Assembly: GCA_020832375.1 (NCBI GenBank)
Contig: JAFIEW010000012.1
Location: 1-51,661, forward strand
Direction of reading: 5' to 3'
DNA: 51,661 bases
Source of the DNA: Cyclobacteriaceae bacterium
GTDB lineage: Bacteria > Bacteroidota > Bacteroidia > Cytophagales > Cyclobacteriaceae
The notes under the pieces were generated by a model that worked only from the letters and a program-made list of their open reading frames with translations, did no database searches and was not told the DNA's origin. Positions within the stretch are counted from its first letter, which is position 1. Each line of letters starts with the position of its first letter. Of this stretch, positions 1-10,693 are shown piece by piece. The position numbers and the translations under genes were made by a program.

Positions 1-1039
1 ATAGCGGTAGGTTTGCATAACTTAAGAGTAAATTTTAGAGCTTTATAAATAAATTCGTGATAACCATTAATTTTTAAAATGTCGTTTTCATCTTTAATGC
101 GGTCCTCCCTTCTTAAAGGTATTTTGATTTTATTTGCTAACACGTTGGAAATTGCTTTGACTAAGGAGTATACTTGAACTTAACCAGTGTTAGTCATAAT
201 TTGATTAAATCGTTAATTATCATCCTGAAAAACTTTAAAGTTACTTAGATATTAGTTAGTAGCCTTGCGATATCAATTTTAGGCCCATTATTGAAATGGA
301 CATTTTTTAATTAAACCTAATTCCGACTTACACCAGCAACCAATCATGATGCCTAGTAATCACAAACGGATTATATATTCATAAAAAAATATACTGTATA
401 TAGACCCTGAAAGCGATCGTATGAAAAAATTACTTCTAGTGCTTTGCCTCTATCATCAAAAACCTGATCACGCACGAAAGATAGATTAGGTGATAAAAAT
501 TATTTCCACATGGCTTGCAATACGGCTGTGAAAAAATAAGCTTAGGTACATTATAAAGTTATACAATTGAATTTATGATAAGCTTAAACAATGGTTTTTA
601 CTGTCCATTTTTATATTCGACCACCTACAGGGTCATAGAAATTGGAATTTCAAAAAGAAAAAATCTACTCTTCTTTTCAAGTTATTTCTAAAAAATTACT
701 TGACTTTTTTTAAGGCTGCTTATCTATAAAACATGCGCCTGAGCTTGATAGTTAATTATTTTCAAAAAATAATTAATGCGCTTTTAGCACACCAATAACA
801 AGAGTAACTGGTGAGGATTTTAATGATTCTCATAAAAAAGGTAACTAAGAATTAAGCTTGATTTTACGATGATGGCTATACCTTTGAAATCACAAAAAAC
901 TGATTGTAAAAACAATTCAATTGTTTGAAAAACAAGAAGTAGATAATATCATTTAATAAGGTCCCTTTTAGAAACGATGAAATCTTCGACCTATAAGTAT
1001 CATACTATTAAAATATCTCAATAAGTTAGATGAAAAGGT
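1..1039. other. Gene-free AT-rich stretch
   Basis: I see no gene, tRNA or clear terminator in this kilobase. It is AT-rich and has stops in all frames. The only gene-like trace is a 22-codon frame on the plus strand at 421-489 that begins MKKLLLVLCL, like the start of a signal peptide, and then stops. It could be the remnant of an exported-protein gene, or chance. The stretch lies downstream of the response regulator gene ending at 1040, so it may hold that gene's 3' end and whatever lies beyond the window edge. Confidence 0.6.
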
Positions 1040-1690
1040 TTAATCTCTACCCTTTTGATTGAAGTAAATGCTTACGAGCTCGAAAGTATTTTTAACACCA
1101 CATTTCTGAATCATATTACTTCTGTGATTAGATACGGTTCTTTCGCTCAAAAAAAGCTTTTCTGCAATATCTTTGGTATTCAAACCCTGCGCTAAAAGAG
1201 ATAGTACCTCTTTTTCTCTTTTACTCAAAACTGATAGGGGACTGTTGGAATTATCTTGGTCGGAATCATTTTTAGCTTTAAAGCCTTTCACTAGTAAACC
1301 AGCAATATACCTACTGTAATATTCTTCCCCATCATAAATGGTTTTTATAGCTGTTAAAAGCTCATCTTTACCAGCATACTTAGTTAAATATCCAGAAACA
1401 CCCACTTCAAGAGCTCTTTTTACATAGTCTTCAGACTCATGCATTGATAAAATTAAGATTTTAGTGGGTACTTGATTTTCTTTGAGCTCAACTATGATTT
1501 CAAAAATTGACTTACCTGGCATCGTAATATCTGATATAACAATATCGGGTCTGAGCTCGATAATTTTATTATAAAGATCCTCACCGTCGGCAGCAGCATA
1601 TAAAACGTCGATGTTTTCAGCTGATTCCAGCATTGCTTTTGTACCTTGCCTTAATATGGAATGGTCGTCAGCAATTATTACTCTAGGCAT
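1040..1690 (-). CDS. NarL/LuxR-family response regulator
   Basis: A DNA-binding response regulator of 216 residues. The N-terminal receiver domain (about 1-120) has the acidic pair DD at 8-9, the phospho-acceptor aspartate D54 in ISDITMPG and the conserved lysine K104. The C-terminal LuxR-type helix-turn-helix (about 154-205) carries LSKREKEVLSLLAQG and the recognition helix SERTVSNHRSNM. Length and domain order are normal for the NarL family. It follows two soluble hybrid histidine kinases on the same strand (63 bp after the first), so it is the likely transcriptional output of that block. The partner assignment is inferred from gene order. Target genes cannot be told from the sequence. Confidence 0.93.
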   Translation of the reverse strand: MPRVIIADDHSILRQGTKAMLESAENIDVLYAAADGEDLYNKIIELRPDIVISDITMPGKSIFEIIVELKENQVPTKILILSMHESEDYVKRALEVGVSGYLTKYAGKDELLTAIKTIYDGEEYYSRYIAGLLVKGFKAKNDSDQDNSNSPLSVLSKREKEVLSLLAQGLNTKDIAEKLFLSERTVSNHRSNMIQKCGVKNTFELVSIYFNQKGRD

Positions 1691-1752
1691 ATATATAGTT
1701 TAATGATAATCTTAAATATACATGATGGGCCTTTATTTTCAAATAATAGTCA

Positions 1753-3132
1753 CTAAAATTTGATTTCAGTTGTAAATCCGTTCTTGTTATAAAAGCTTGC
1801 TTGACCTCTTAGATCACTCGCAAACATCTCAATAAGATTCAAACCTAAGGTTTTTCTACCAGACTGAGCCAATTTCATATCGTATCCTGGACCATCATCA
1901 GAAATACGAAAGATATATTTTTCATGCTCATCTTTAAATAACTGGATTTTTAATTTACCACCTCTTTGATTATAAAAAGCATACTTAAAAGAGTTTGTAA
2001 TACACTCATTGGCTATCAAACCCAGAGGAATTGACTTCGATAAATCAAAAGACACATTTATTAAATCAATATCTATTTCTACCTTTTCCGAATAATCATA
2101 CGAGCCTGCCAAATGATAAATTAATTCGGACAAATAATTATCAAAATCAATTTCATCTAAGTCTTCTGTTTGATAAAGATTTTTATGTACTAGAGACATA
2201 CTATGGATTCTCTTTTCACACTTGTCAAAAATTTTCTTATATTCTTCATCTTCAATGATGTTTTTTTGTAAAAACAAAAGACCTTCTACCATTGCAAGAT
2301 TGTTTTTCACTCTGTGGTAAACTTCCTTAAGCAACACTTCTTTTTGATAAAGAGCTTGTTCCAAGTTCTGCTTATATCTAAAGTTTTCGCTCATATCTCG
2401 GGTATTTAGAACCAAAGCTTTTATGGCAGAATCCTCAAAGCGATTACTAACCGTACTTTCGACAGGAAAAACTTTATCTTCTATCCTATTGATCATTCTA
2501 TAAGTCAAGCGAATGCTTGAATTGGCAGGCATCTCCTTAAGGCGACGGATATTTTCTATTACTGTTGACTGATCCTCTTTAAAAACATAATCAAGAAAAC
2601 TCTCACCTATGGTTTGATCTGAATTAACAGAAAACAGATCTGAAAAGGCAGGACTATTGTAAGTAATTTTATCATCTTCTGATAAGGTAGTGATGAAATC
2701 ACTACTATTTTGAACTAAGGATCTAAACCTACGCTCGCTATCACGTAACTTCTTATCTAACTCAAACTTATAAGAAGCCATTTCTAAAGTGACTCTAAGA
2801 TCGTTTTCGTGAAAGGGCTTTAACAAATAACCAAAGGGAGTTGTAAGCTTGGCTCTATCTAAGGTAGCCTTGTCTGAATTGGCTGTGAGATAGATGATAG
2901 GAACTATAGACTTTTTGCTGATAACCCGAGAAGCCTCGATACCATCTAGTTTTCCTTCTAGGAAAATATCCATTAGTATCAAATCAACATCCAAATCATC
3001 AATAGCCTCAACTGCCTCTTCACCATTGCTAAACACTTCAAGAACATGGAATCCTAAATCCTCAAGGCTTTGCTGTAATAGTAATGCAGTGACTCTTTCG
3101 TCCTCTACAATCACTATATTTTTAATATGCAT
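1753..3132 (-). CDS. REC-PAS-histidine kinase (HisKA_2/HWE-like)
   Basis: A soluble hybrid sensor kinase of 459 residues with no membrane segment. Order: receiver domain 1-120 with phospho-acceptor D55 (LILMDIFL) and K105 in YLLKPF; PAS domain about 131-250; phospho-acceptor histidine H273 in YHRVKNNLAMVEG, which is the HisKA_2 (EnvZ-unlike, HWE-related) signature; ATP-binding domain about 360-459 with NECITNSFKYAF, DDGPG and TLGLNLI. A receiver in front of a kinase usually means the kinase is itself controlled by another kinase. The gene is 27 bp downstream of a second kinase of the same layout and ends 62 bp before the LuxR-type regulator, so the three probably form one phosphorelay. The signal is unknown; PAS suggests a small ligand or redox cue. 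Confidence 0.92.
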   Translation of the reverse strand: MHIKNIVIVEDERVTALLLQQSLEDLGFHVLEVFSNGEEAVEAIDDLDVDLILMDIFLEGKLDGIEASRVISKKSIVPIIYLTANSDKATLDRAKLTTPFGYLLKPFHENDLRVTLEMASYKFELDKKLRDSERRFRSLVQNSSDFITTLSEDDKITYNSPAFSDLFSVNSDQTIGESFLDYVFKEDQSTVIENIRRLKEMPANSSIRLTYRMINRIEDKVFPVESTVSNRFEDSAIKALVLNTRDMSENFRYKQNLEQALYQKEVLLKEVYHRVKNNLAMVEGLLFLQKNIIEDEEYKKIFDKCEKRIHSMSLVHKNLYQTEDLDEIDFDNYLSELIYHLAGSYDYSEKVEIDIDLINVSFDLSKSIPLGLIANECITNSFKYAFYNQRGGKLKIQLFKDEHEKYIFRISDDGPGYDMKLAQSGRKTLGLNLIEMFASDLRGQASFYNKNGFTTEIKF

Positions 3133-3159
3133 AAAATTCCTATTTTCTTATGAAATGAA

Positions 3160-4629
3160 CTACTTCGGTAAATTGTTAGGAACTTCGATAGTAAAAATAG
3201 TTCCTAAGCCAGCTTGACTTTCAATACTAATCAATCCTAAAAGCTTAGATATCATTTCCTTTACAATGTAAAGTCCTAGTCCCGAACCTGCATTTCTATC
3301 GGTGGCTCTGTAGAACATATCAAACACGTAAGGAAGGTGGCTCTCTACAATACCTAAACCGTTATCCTGAAATTTAAAAGTAGCTTTTGATTGATCGATA
3401 GACACCTGTACATGCAGTGAAGGCCTCTTTTTTTTGTAATCTTTGTACTTTATTGCATTACTAATCATATTATCGCAAATCGTACTTAATCGACTAACAT
3501 CGGAATATAAATTCCTATCATTCAGTTTATCTATCTGATAGGTAAATTGAAACTCCTCATCGCCAACAAGGTACTTATGTTTCTGAAAACTCTCATCTAG
3601 TACCTCTTCAATATTTATCTTAGAGATTTGTAAATCAGTATTGGTGTTTTTTGAAAAAGTAATGATGTCTTGAATAAACAAATCTAACTTAGAAACACTC
3701 TTTTCAATTAGCTTCAAATACTCGTTTTTTTGAGTGGAGTCCTCTTCAAGACGCGAAATATTAACTAACCCTAAGATCGAAGCGAGTGGCGCTCTTAAAT
3801 CGTGTGAAGTTTTATAGACAAATCCATCCAGCTCACTATTTACTTTCTCCAAGGCTTCATTTTTACGTTCTAATTCACTTTGATAGGCAACTTGACTGGT
3901 TATATCAACTAAGTTTACTATTAAGGAGGCAATTGACTTATCCTCCAAATAATTAGAAACGCTCATCTCAAAAGAATAAGTTTGACCCTCCTGCTTTATG
4001 TCAATTTGATTCCAACTAGAGGATAAGGTTTTACCTTCCTTTAGAGAAAATAATAGTTTACTGGCCTTTTCAGGGTTAACAAATGGTAAAACATCGATTA
4101 TGTTTTTATCAATAATATCAGCTTCAGTTGCATCTAAAAACTGATAAACCAAATCCGAAGCAAAATAGATGGTACCATCTGCACCAGTTAAAAATGTAAA
4201 GTCCGTTGATACCTTAAGAATAGTCCGAAACTTCTTTTCGTTTTCTCTGAGTACTTTATCAATTGCTATCTTATCAAGAGCTAGTTCTAAAGCTATCGCT
4301 ATATCAAATTCAGTAAAAGGCTTGAGTAAATATCCGTATGGGCTTGTAATTTTAGCTTGATTAAGGGTTTCAAAATCATTACTTGCGGTAATATATACAA
4401 TTGGCACCGGAAAAATAGACGCAAGCTGTTGAGCCACTTCTATACCATTTAACTCATCATTTAGGTAGATATCCATCAAAACTAAGTCAGGCGCTGCATG
4501 AGGTATTCTTTTCAATGCATCCTCTCCACTTTTCGAAGAACCTACAATCTCAAAGCCTTGAGCCTCAAGATTTTTCCTGAGCAAAAGCTCAGTTAAAGAC
4601 TCATCCTCAACTATATAGATCTTTTTCAT
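3160..4629 (-). CDS. REC-PAS-HisKA hybrid histidine kinase
   Basis: A soluble kinase of 489 residues if started at the ATG at 4629; the frame extends to a TTG at 4644, but MKKIYIVEDE is the usual receiver start. Receiver about 1-118 (D53 in LVLMDIYL, K103 in YLLKPF), PAS about 128-247, a short coiled linker, classical HisKA with H276 in TSHDLRAPLASI, and HATPase_c with N387/N391, DNGLGI and GSGLGLYIV. The receiver of this protein and that of the next gene share the unusual SPYGYLLKPF or TPFGYLLKPF signature, so the two N-termini are likely duplicates, while the kinase cores belong to different classes. It heads the signalling cluster. No transmembrane segment is visible. Confidence 0.92.
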   Translation of the reverse strand: MKKIYIVEDESLTELLLRKNLEAQGFEIVGSSKSGEDALKRIPHAAPDLVLMDIYLNDELNGIEVAQQLASIFPVPIVYITASNDFETLNQAKITSPYGYLLKPFTEFDIAIALELALDKIAIDKVLRENEKKFRTILKVSTDFTFLTGADGTIYFASDLVYQFLDATEADIIDKNIIDVLPFVNPEKASKLLFSLKEGKTLSSSWNQIDIKQEGQTYSFEMSVSNYLEDKSIASLIVNLVDITSQVAYQSELERKNEALEKVNSELDGFVYKTSHDLRAPLASILGLVNISRLEEDSTQKNEYLKLIEKSVSKLDLFIQDIITFSKNTNTDLQISKINIEEVLDESFQKHKYLVGDEEFQFTYQIDKLNDRNLYSDVSRLSTICDNMISNAIKYKDYKKKRPSLHVQVSIDQSKATFKFQDNGLGIVESHLPYVFDMFYRATDRNAGSGLGLYIVKEMISKLLGLISIESQAGLGTIFTIEVPNNLPK

Positions 4630-4844
4630 GCTTAGTGTCGCCAATATATTAGAAAAGTGAATAACATCAAGTTGACATTACTACTAAGGGTAATGGTAAT
4701 TTGAGGCATAATCCCTTACTAAAGTAACATAATAAACTCGAATCAAAAATATGAGTTGCATAAATTACTTCCTGGCATCCCTATAATTTAGTTTAAACAC
4801 AAGCATGATTAGTACTATTCAACTTCTTGTTTTAAGATAAAACC

Positions 4845-6392
4845 TTAGTGTACTCCATGCATCCACTTTTTAATAATAGGTGATAATAATAAAGCTAGGA
4901 ATCCAAATCCTAAGGCTACGTATGCTACCAACTGGAAAGTATCGGTATATGCAGCAAGTCCTACCATTGGGTCTGCCACTTGAGAGAGGTCTGTCATTAT
5001 TTCATCCATCTCATCGATAGCAGTAAGTTTTGCGATTTGAGCAGATATAAAGTGCGCAAATGAAGAGGATAAAAACCACACTCCCATCATAAAGCCTACA
5101 ATTTTCAAAGGGCTTAATTCAGTTACCTTTGATAGGCCCACAGGCGAAAGGAATAACTCACCAGTAGTCATAAACATATATCCTAACCATAGAAACAAAA
5201 ATGGTACTTGACCAGATTCGTCTGCATAGTTGATACTCATAGCAAAAACAAAAAAGGATAAACCTAACTGTCCAAGACCTAAAGCAAACTTGATTGGTGT
5301 GATAGGATTAGCTTTAATTTTTGATAAATAAGTCCAAAGTGCTGAAAAAGGCACTGCAAAAACAATGATAAAGAAAGGGTTGATAAAGTTCGTCGCAGCT
5401 GCACCCATCCAACTAGGTAAATCAACATTACGCTCTGCAAAAAGTGTCAATGCACTGCCGCTCAGCTCAAAGAAAGCCCAAAAAACCGTCATAAAAAAAG
5501 TGAGTAGCATCACCACAATTAGGCGTTGCTTTTCAACTTTACTAACTTCTAAAAAGGTCTTTCCTATCACATACAATACAGCCAAAATAATAATCGCTTG
5601 TAGTGACCCAATGATATCGACCATTTTTACATCAGCTACCACCTTGTACTCATAAACGTAAAGCATGAGCGCAAAGACTGGAACTGTTAAAAAAGCTAAT
5701 AAGGTAATGAGGTGTTTCCGCTTTAGGCCTAGGTATTTTTCATTGAGTAAAGGTTCTGAAGGTGCAAATCCACGATCGCCGAATACAGTAGAGCGATTTC
5801 CAAAATAGAATACGATCAGTCCTAACAGCATCCCAACACCGGCTGCACCAAAACCATAGTGATAGCCATAAGTCCTGCCTAACCAATCACACACTAAAGG
5901 TGCAGTAGCCGCCCCCATGTTGATACCCATATAAAAGATGGTAAAACCCGTGTCTCTTCTCTTATCACCGCGCTCATAAAGAGAGCCTACTAGCGATGAT
6001 ATATTTGGCTTAAAAAAGCCATTTCCGACGATAATAAGTGCCAAAGCACCATAAAAAAACACTGGGTGCTCAATGGCTAATACAAAGTGTCCTAACACAA
6101 AAAGAATAGCACCAAGCATAATTGCTCTTCGATATCCTAAATATCGGTCTGCAATAATACCACCAATCACAGGAGTAAAGTAAACTAAGGCCCCATATCC
6201 TCCATAAATAGCAAAAGCTAACTTATCTGCAACGCCTTTATTCATATCCTCAAAGAGAGCGTTGACCATGTAAAGAATAAGAAGTGCCCTCATACCATAA
6301 AAGCTAAAACGCTCCCATAACTCGGCAAAAAATAGATAAAATAGGCCTTTTGGGTGTCCAAAGACCTCGTCTTTCTTTATTGCATTATCCAT
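4845..6392 (-). CDS. POT-family proton-dependent peptide transporter
   Basis: An inner-membrane major facilitator of 515 residues that imports di- or tripeptides with protons. The family signature ExxERF is seen early as AELWERFSFYGMRALL (about 23-38); the PTR2 signatures follow as GFFKPNISSLVGSLY and FTIFYMGINMGAATAP. The rest is a run of hydrophobic helices typical of the 12-14 helix POT fold. It stands alone, with 200 bp before the preceding kinase block and a terminator hairpin between it and gyrB. The secreted peptidases nearby would supply substrate, but this link is only inferred. Confidence 0.93.
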   Translation of the reverse strand: MDNAIKKDEVFGHPKGLFYLFFAELWERFSFYGMRALLILYMVNALFEDMNKGVADKLAFAIYGGYGALVYFTPVIGGIIADRYLGYRRAIMLGAILFVLGHFVLAIEHPVFFYGALALIIVGNGFFKPNISSLVGSLYERGDKRRDTGFTIFYMGINMGAATAPLVCDWLGRTYGYHYGFGAAGVGMLLGLIVFYFGNRSTVFGDRGFAPSEPLLNEKYLGLKRKHLITLLAFLTVPVFALMLYVYEYKVVADVKMVDIIGSLQAIIILAVLYVIGKTFLEVSKVEKQRLIVVMLLTFFMTVFWAFFELSGSALTLFAERNVDLPSWMGAAATNFINPFFIIVFAVPFSALWTYLSKIKANPITPIKFALGLGQLGLSFFVFAMSINYADESGQVPFLFLWLGYMFMTTGELFLSPVGLSKVTELSPLKIVGFMMGVWFLSSSFAHFISAQIAKLTAIDEMDEIMTDLSQVADPMVGLAAYTDTFQLVAYVALGFGFLALLLSPIIKKWMHGVH

Positions 6393-6518
6393 GTGTAATT
6401 GTTAAATAGTCGGCTTATTGTTGGTTTGTTGATAAATCACATGCTTAAATTCGCATAAAACTACTTTAAAGCGAGTTATTAAGCAAAATTAAAATGACGG
6501 AAGGCAGCTAAACGAAAA

Positions 6519-6540
6519 AAAAGCCCTCGAAAGGGCTTTT
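6519..6540 (-). terminator. Rho-independent terminator after gyrB
   Basis: A perfect 9-bp stem AAAAGCCCT / AGGGCTTTT with loop CGAA, flanked by an A-run that gives a U-tract on the minus strand. It sits 25 bp after the gyrB stop and could also act on the plus strand. Confidence 0.9.
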
Positions 6541-6564
6541 TAAAAGATCTGTATCACATTACTC

Positions 6565-8529
<1,965 letters not shown>

Positions 8530-8560
8530 TTAGGTATAGTTATATCTTCTTGTTCAATCA

Positions 8561-8926
8561 TTAATATTGCCCTGTATGCACCATTACGAGAGTACAGGCA
8601 TTTAAAACTTCAATATTCTTCTCTTTGGCTTTCTGCGCTAAAGATGGGTTTTCGGCACCTGGATTAAAAATGATGCGCTTGGGTGATAATGAGAGTAAAT
8701 AGTCTTCGTATTCCTTTTGAAGACCAGGATTCATGTATAAAGTAATGCTGTCCACTTCTTGAATAGACGGATGCTCATTGAGCAATTGCGTACTATGCTC
8801 TTCTACCTTTTCTTCTCTCAAACTTAATAATTCAATTTCTTCTCCCGCTTCTTTGAGTAGTCCAAAAGCTCTAACAGAGTATTTGCCAGGCTTAAAATTA
8901 CTCGCTGCTATGACTGTTTTCCCCAT
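8561..8926 (-). CDS. CoA-binding protein (YccU-like)
   Basis: A single Rossmann-like CoA-binding domain (CoA_binding_2 type), 121 residues from ATG 8926. The frame is open to 9022, but the extra 32 residues are not protein-like and the promoter at 8975-9005 lies inside them, so 8926 is the better start. Features: N-terminal VIAASNFKPGKYS, central LYMNPGLQKEY and the family motif IIFNPGAENP followed by ACTLVMV. The family binds CoA or acyl-CoA; its cellular role is not established. It lies directly upstream of gyrB on the same strand, probably as one transcript. Confidence 0.88.
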   Translation of the reverse strand: MGKTVIAASNFKPGKYSVRAFGLLKEAGEEIELLSLREEKVEEHSTQLLNEHPSIQEVDSITLYMNPGLQKEYEDYLLSLSPKRIIFNPGAENPSLAQKAKEKNIEVLNACTLVMVHTGQY

Positions 8927-8974
8927 AAATTTTTTAAATGTATTTTTGAGGGATGAGACCCTGTTTTTATATAG

Positions 8975-9005
8975 CAAATATACGCAAAAAACATGGATAT
9001 ATAAA
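8975..9005 (-). promoter_or_regulatory. Bacteroidota-type promoter for CoA-binding gene/gyrB
   Basis: On the minus strand the -7 box reads TATATTTG (8982-8975), a perfect match to TAnnTTTG. After a 19-nt spacer the -33 element reads TTTA (9005-9002), one off from TTTG. It would start transcription about 40-45 nt upstream of the ATG at 8926. A short hairpin (AGGG ATGAGA CCCT) lies in the leader. Confidence 0.6.
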
Positions 9006-9333
9006 CAGCTCTGCCATCTCATTATAGCTTGACTACAAATTCAAGAGAATAAGGCTTAGATCTAGCTTAAAACGGTAAACAGTTTGTAGAGGAATGAGGG
9101 ATTCGAAGCAGTGGATTGGGAATTAGATATTGGTCATGCTGAGGTCATGCGATGATCCATGTCTGATAAGCATAGTTCAACCGCTCACCAATCACCAATC
9201 ACGAGCTACAAGCTAGCGGCTTTTTAGTAAACTTAAGACTAGGAATTAGGGATAAGGCGGTAGTCAGACTGCTCACCAAGGCATCGTCATTCAAGCATCA
9301 TCAACGATTCAAGCGTCACGAAAACCAGACTAA
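9006..9333. other. Spacer with short tandem repeats
   Basis: No gene seen between the CoA-binding gene promoter and the ABC permease stop. It holds two full copies and a part of a 7-bp unit, TCACCAA, at 9185-9202, next to GAGCTACAAGCTAGCGGC, and a GGAATGAGGG string at 9091-9100 that resembles the dispersed motif described in the findings. No function can be given. Confidence 0.5.
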
Positions 9334-10566
9334 TTACTCAAACCTTAATGATTCGATAGGATCAAGCTTTGAGGCTTTATAAGCTGGATAATATCCACTG
9401 ATCATCCCTACAAAGATACATACCACGACAGCTACTACCATCCAGACTACAGGCACTACAAATGAACCAGGATTAATAATGTTAGATACCGCATTACCCA
9501 TACCGATACCTAGCAAAATACCTCCTATTCCACCCAACTGGCAGATCACAATGGCCTCAACAAGAAATTGCTGTCTAATCAGACTTGGTGTAGCACCTAA
9601 AGCCTTACGAACGCCAATTTCGCGAGTACGCTCCGTCACGCTTACTAACATAATGTTCATTAGACCAATGGAAGCACCCAACAACGTAATAAAACCGATT
9701 GAAAAACCGCCAATTTTTAGATAGCCGGTAATTTCATTGAGTCGATCAGCCGCAGATTCTTTCTTGCTAATAAAAAATGAATCTTTGGCGCCCATCTCAT
9801 CGCGACGCACCTCTCGCATAATGCGGGTAGCCTCACCCATCAGTCGCTCCGACTGCGATGGATCACTCACCTGTACAACAATATTCAAGTTAGGCGTATT
9901 AGCTCTTTTGATGTTGAGAAGTGGAATCAAAGCAATCCGATCTACACTACCTCCACCACCGATGCCACCTTGTTTTTCAAGCACTCCGATTACACGGTAG
10001 TTATCACCATACAGCCTAATGGTGCGATTAATCACTTCTTCCTCGGCATCAAATAATGTTCTTTTAAGCTCATCTCCTATCACCACTACCTTATTGCCCA
10101 TTGCCAGATCTTGCACTGAAAAATTTCTCCCTATCGACAAATCCAAACTTTCCACTTCCAAATAATGCTCATTTGCAGCTACGACTCTCGTATTCGGATT
10201 GGTCACCTTGGAGCCGCGTTTTGCAACCACACTACCGCTCATCGTACCACTAACCGATACTACCTCTTCATAAATGAACTTCTGACTAAATCCTTGCGCT
10301 TCTCTAAGCGTAATAGGTGGATTATCCTTTTCAATCTTACCATCTACACGCCTACCTTGAATAGCATCCTGATTTTTGATCTGAAATGTATTGACCCCCA
10401 AGCCTGCAAAATTGGTATTGATGGTCGCCTGAATACCATCAATTGCCGTCAAAATACCGACCAATGCCGTGATACCGATAGCTATTATTAGTGCGGTAAG
10501 GAAGGTACGTAGCTTGTTGGACCGAATAGAGATCAGCCCCTCTTTTACATTTTCAATAATGATCAT
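9334..10566 (-). CDS. MacB/FtsX-type ABC transporter permease
   Basis: Inner-membrane permease of 410 residues. An N-terminal helix (about 18-42) is followed by a MacB-like periplasmic core domain (about 45-250) and three C-terminal helices. The FtsX-region signature TERTREIGVRKALGA and the end motif KASKLDPIESLRFE are both present. Such permeases pair with a LolD/MacB-type ATPase and act in mechanotransmission, export or lipoprotein release. No ATPase gene is adjacent in this window, so the partner must be elsewhere. It lies 127 bp downstream of the S9 peptidase, separated by a hairpin, so a shared transcript is uncertain. Confidence 0.92.
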   Translation of the reverse strand: MIIIENVKEGLISIRSNKLRTFLTALIIAIGITALVGILTAIDGIQATINTNFAGLGVNTFQIKNQDAIQGRRVDGKIEKDNPPITLREAQGFSQKFIYEEVVSVSGTMSGSVVAKRGSKVTNPNTRVVAANEHYLEVESLDLSIGRNFSVQDLAMGNKVVVIGDELKRTLFDAEEEVINRTIRLYGDNYRVIGVLEKQGGIGGGGSVDRIALIPLLNIKRANTPNLNIVVQVSDPSQSERLMGEATRIMREVRRDEMGAKDSFFISKKESAADRLNEITGYLKIGGFSIGFITLLGASIGLMNIMLVSVTERTREIGVRKALGATPSLIRQQFLVEAIVICQLGGIGGILLGIGMGNAVSNIINPGSFVVPVVWMVVAVVVCIFVGMISGYYPAYKASKLDPIESLRFE

Positions 10567-10630
10567 AAGTGCATATCAAAGTTGTTCTAAATTGTGCCGC
10601 ATGCAAGCGGCTTATTCTTTTATATGATTT

Positions 10631-10662
10631 GCGTGGAATGAGATTAGTCCCTCATCCCACGC
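10631..10662. repeat. Hairpin built from the GGAATGAG motif
   Basis: A stem of 12 positions with one mismatch, GCGTGGAATGAG (10631-10642) and CTCATCCCACGC (10651-10662), with an 8-nt loop. The A-run lies on the wrong side for a minus-strand terminator (a U-run precedes the hairpin on that strand). Both arms are copies of the dispersed motif listed in the findings. It sits 31 bp after the S9 peptidase stop. Confidence 0.75.
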
Positions 10663-10693
10663 AAAAAAAACAATTATATTCAAGCAAATGAGT

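Noticed and set aside
5365-5655. Open frames opposite to transporter, gyrase, peptidase and other genes (this one as an example)
   Set aside because: They lie wholly inside strongly supported genes on the other strand, have no domains and are shadows of codon usage.
8927-9022. N-terminal extension of the CoA-binding protein
   Set aside because: The extra residues look random and the region holds a good promoter; ATG 8926 starts the family's usual sequence.
9185-9202. Possible CRISPR-like or iteron array
   Set aside because: Only about two and a half copies of a 7-bp unit are present, with no spacers, cas genes or replication gene.
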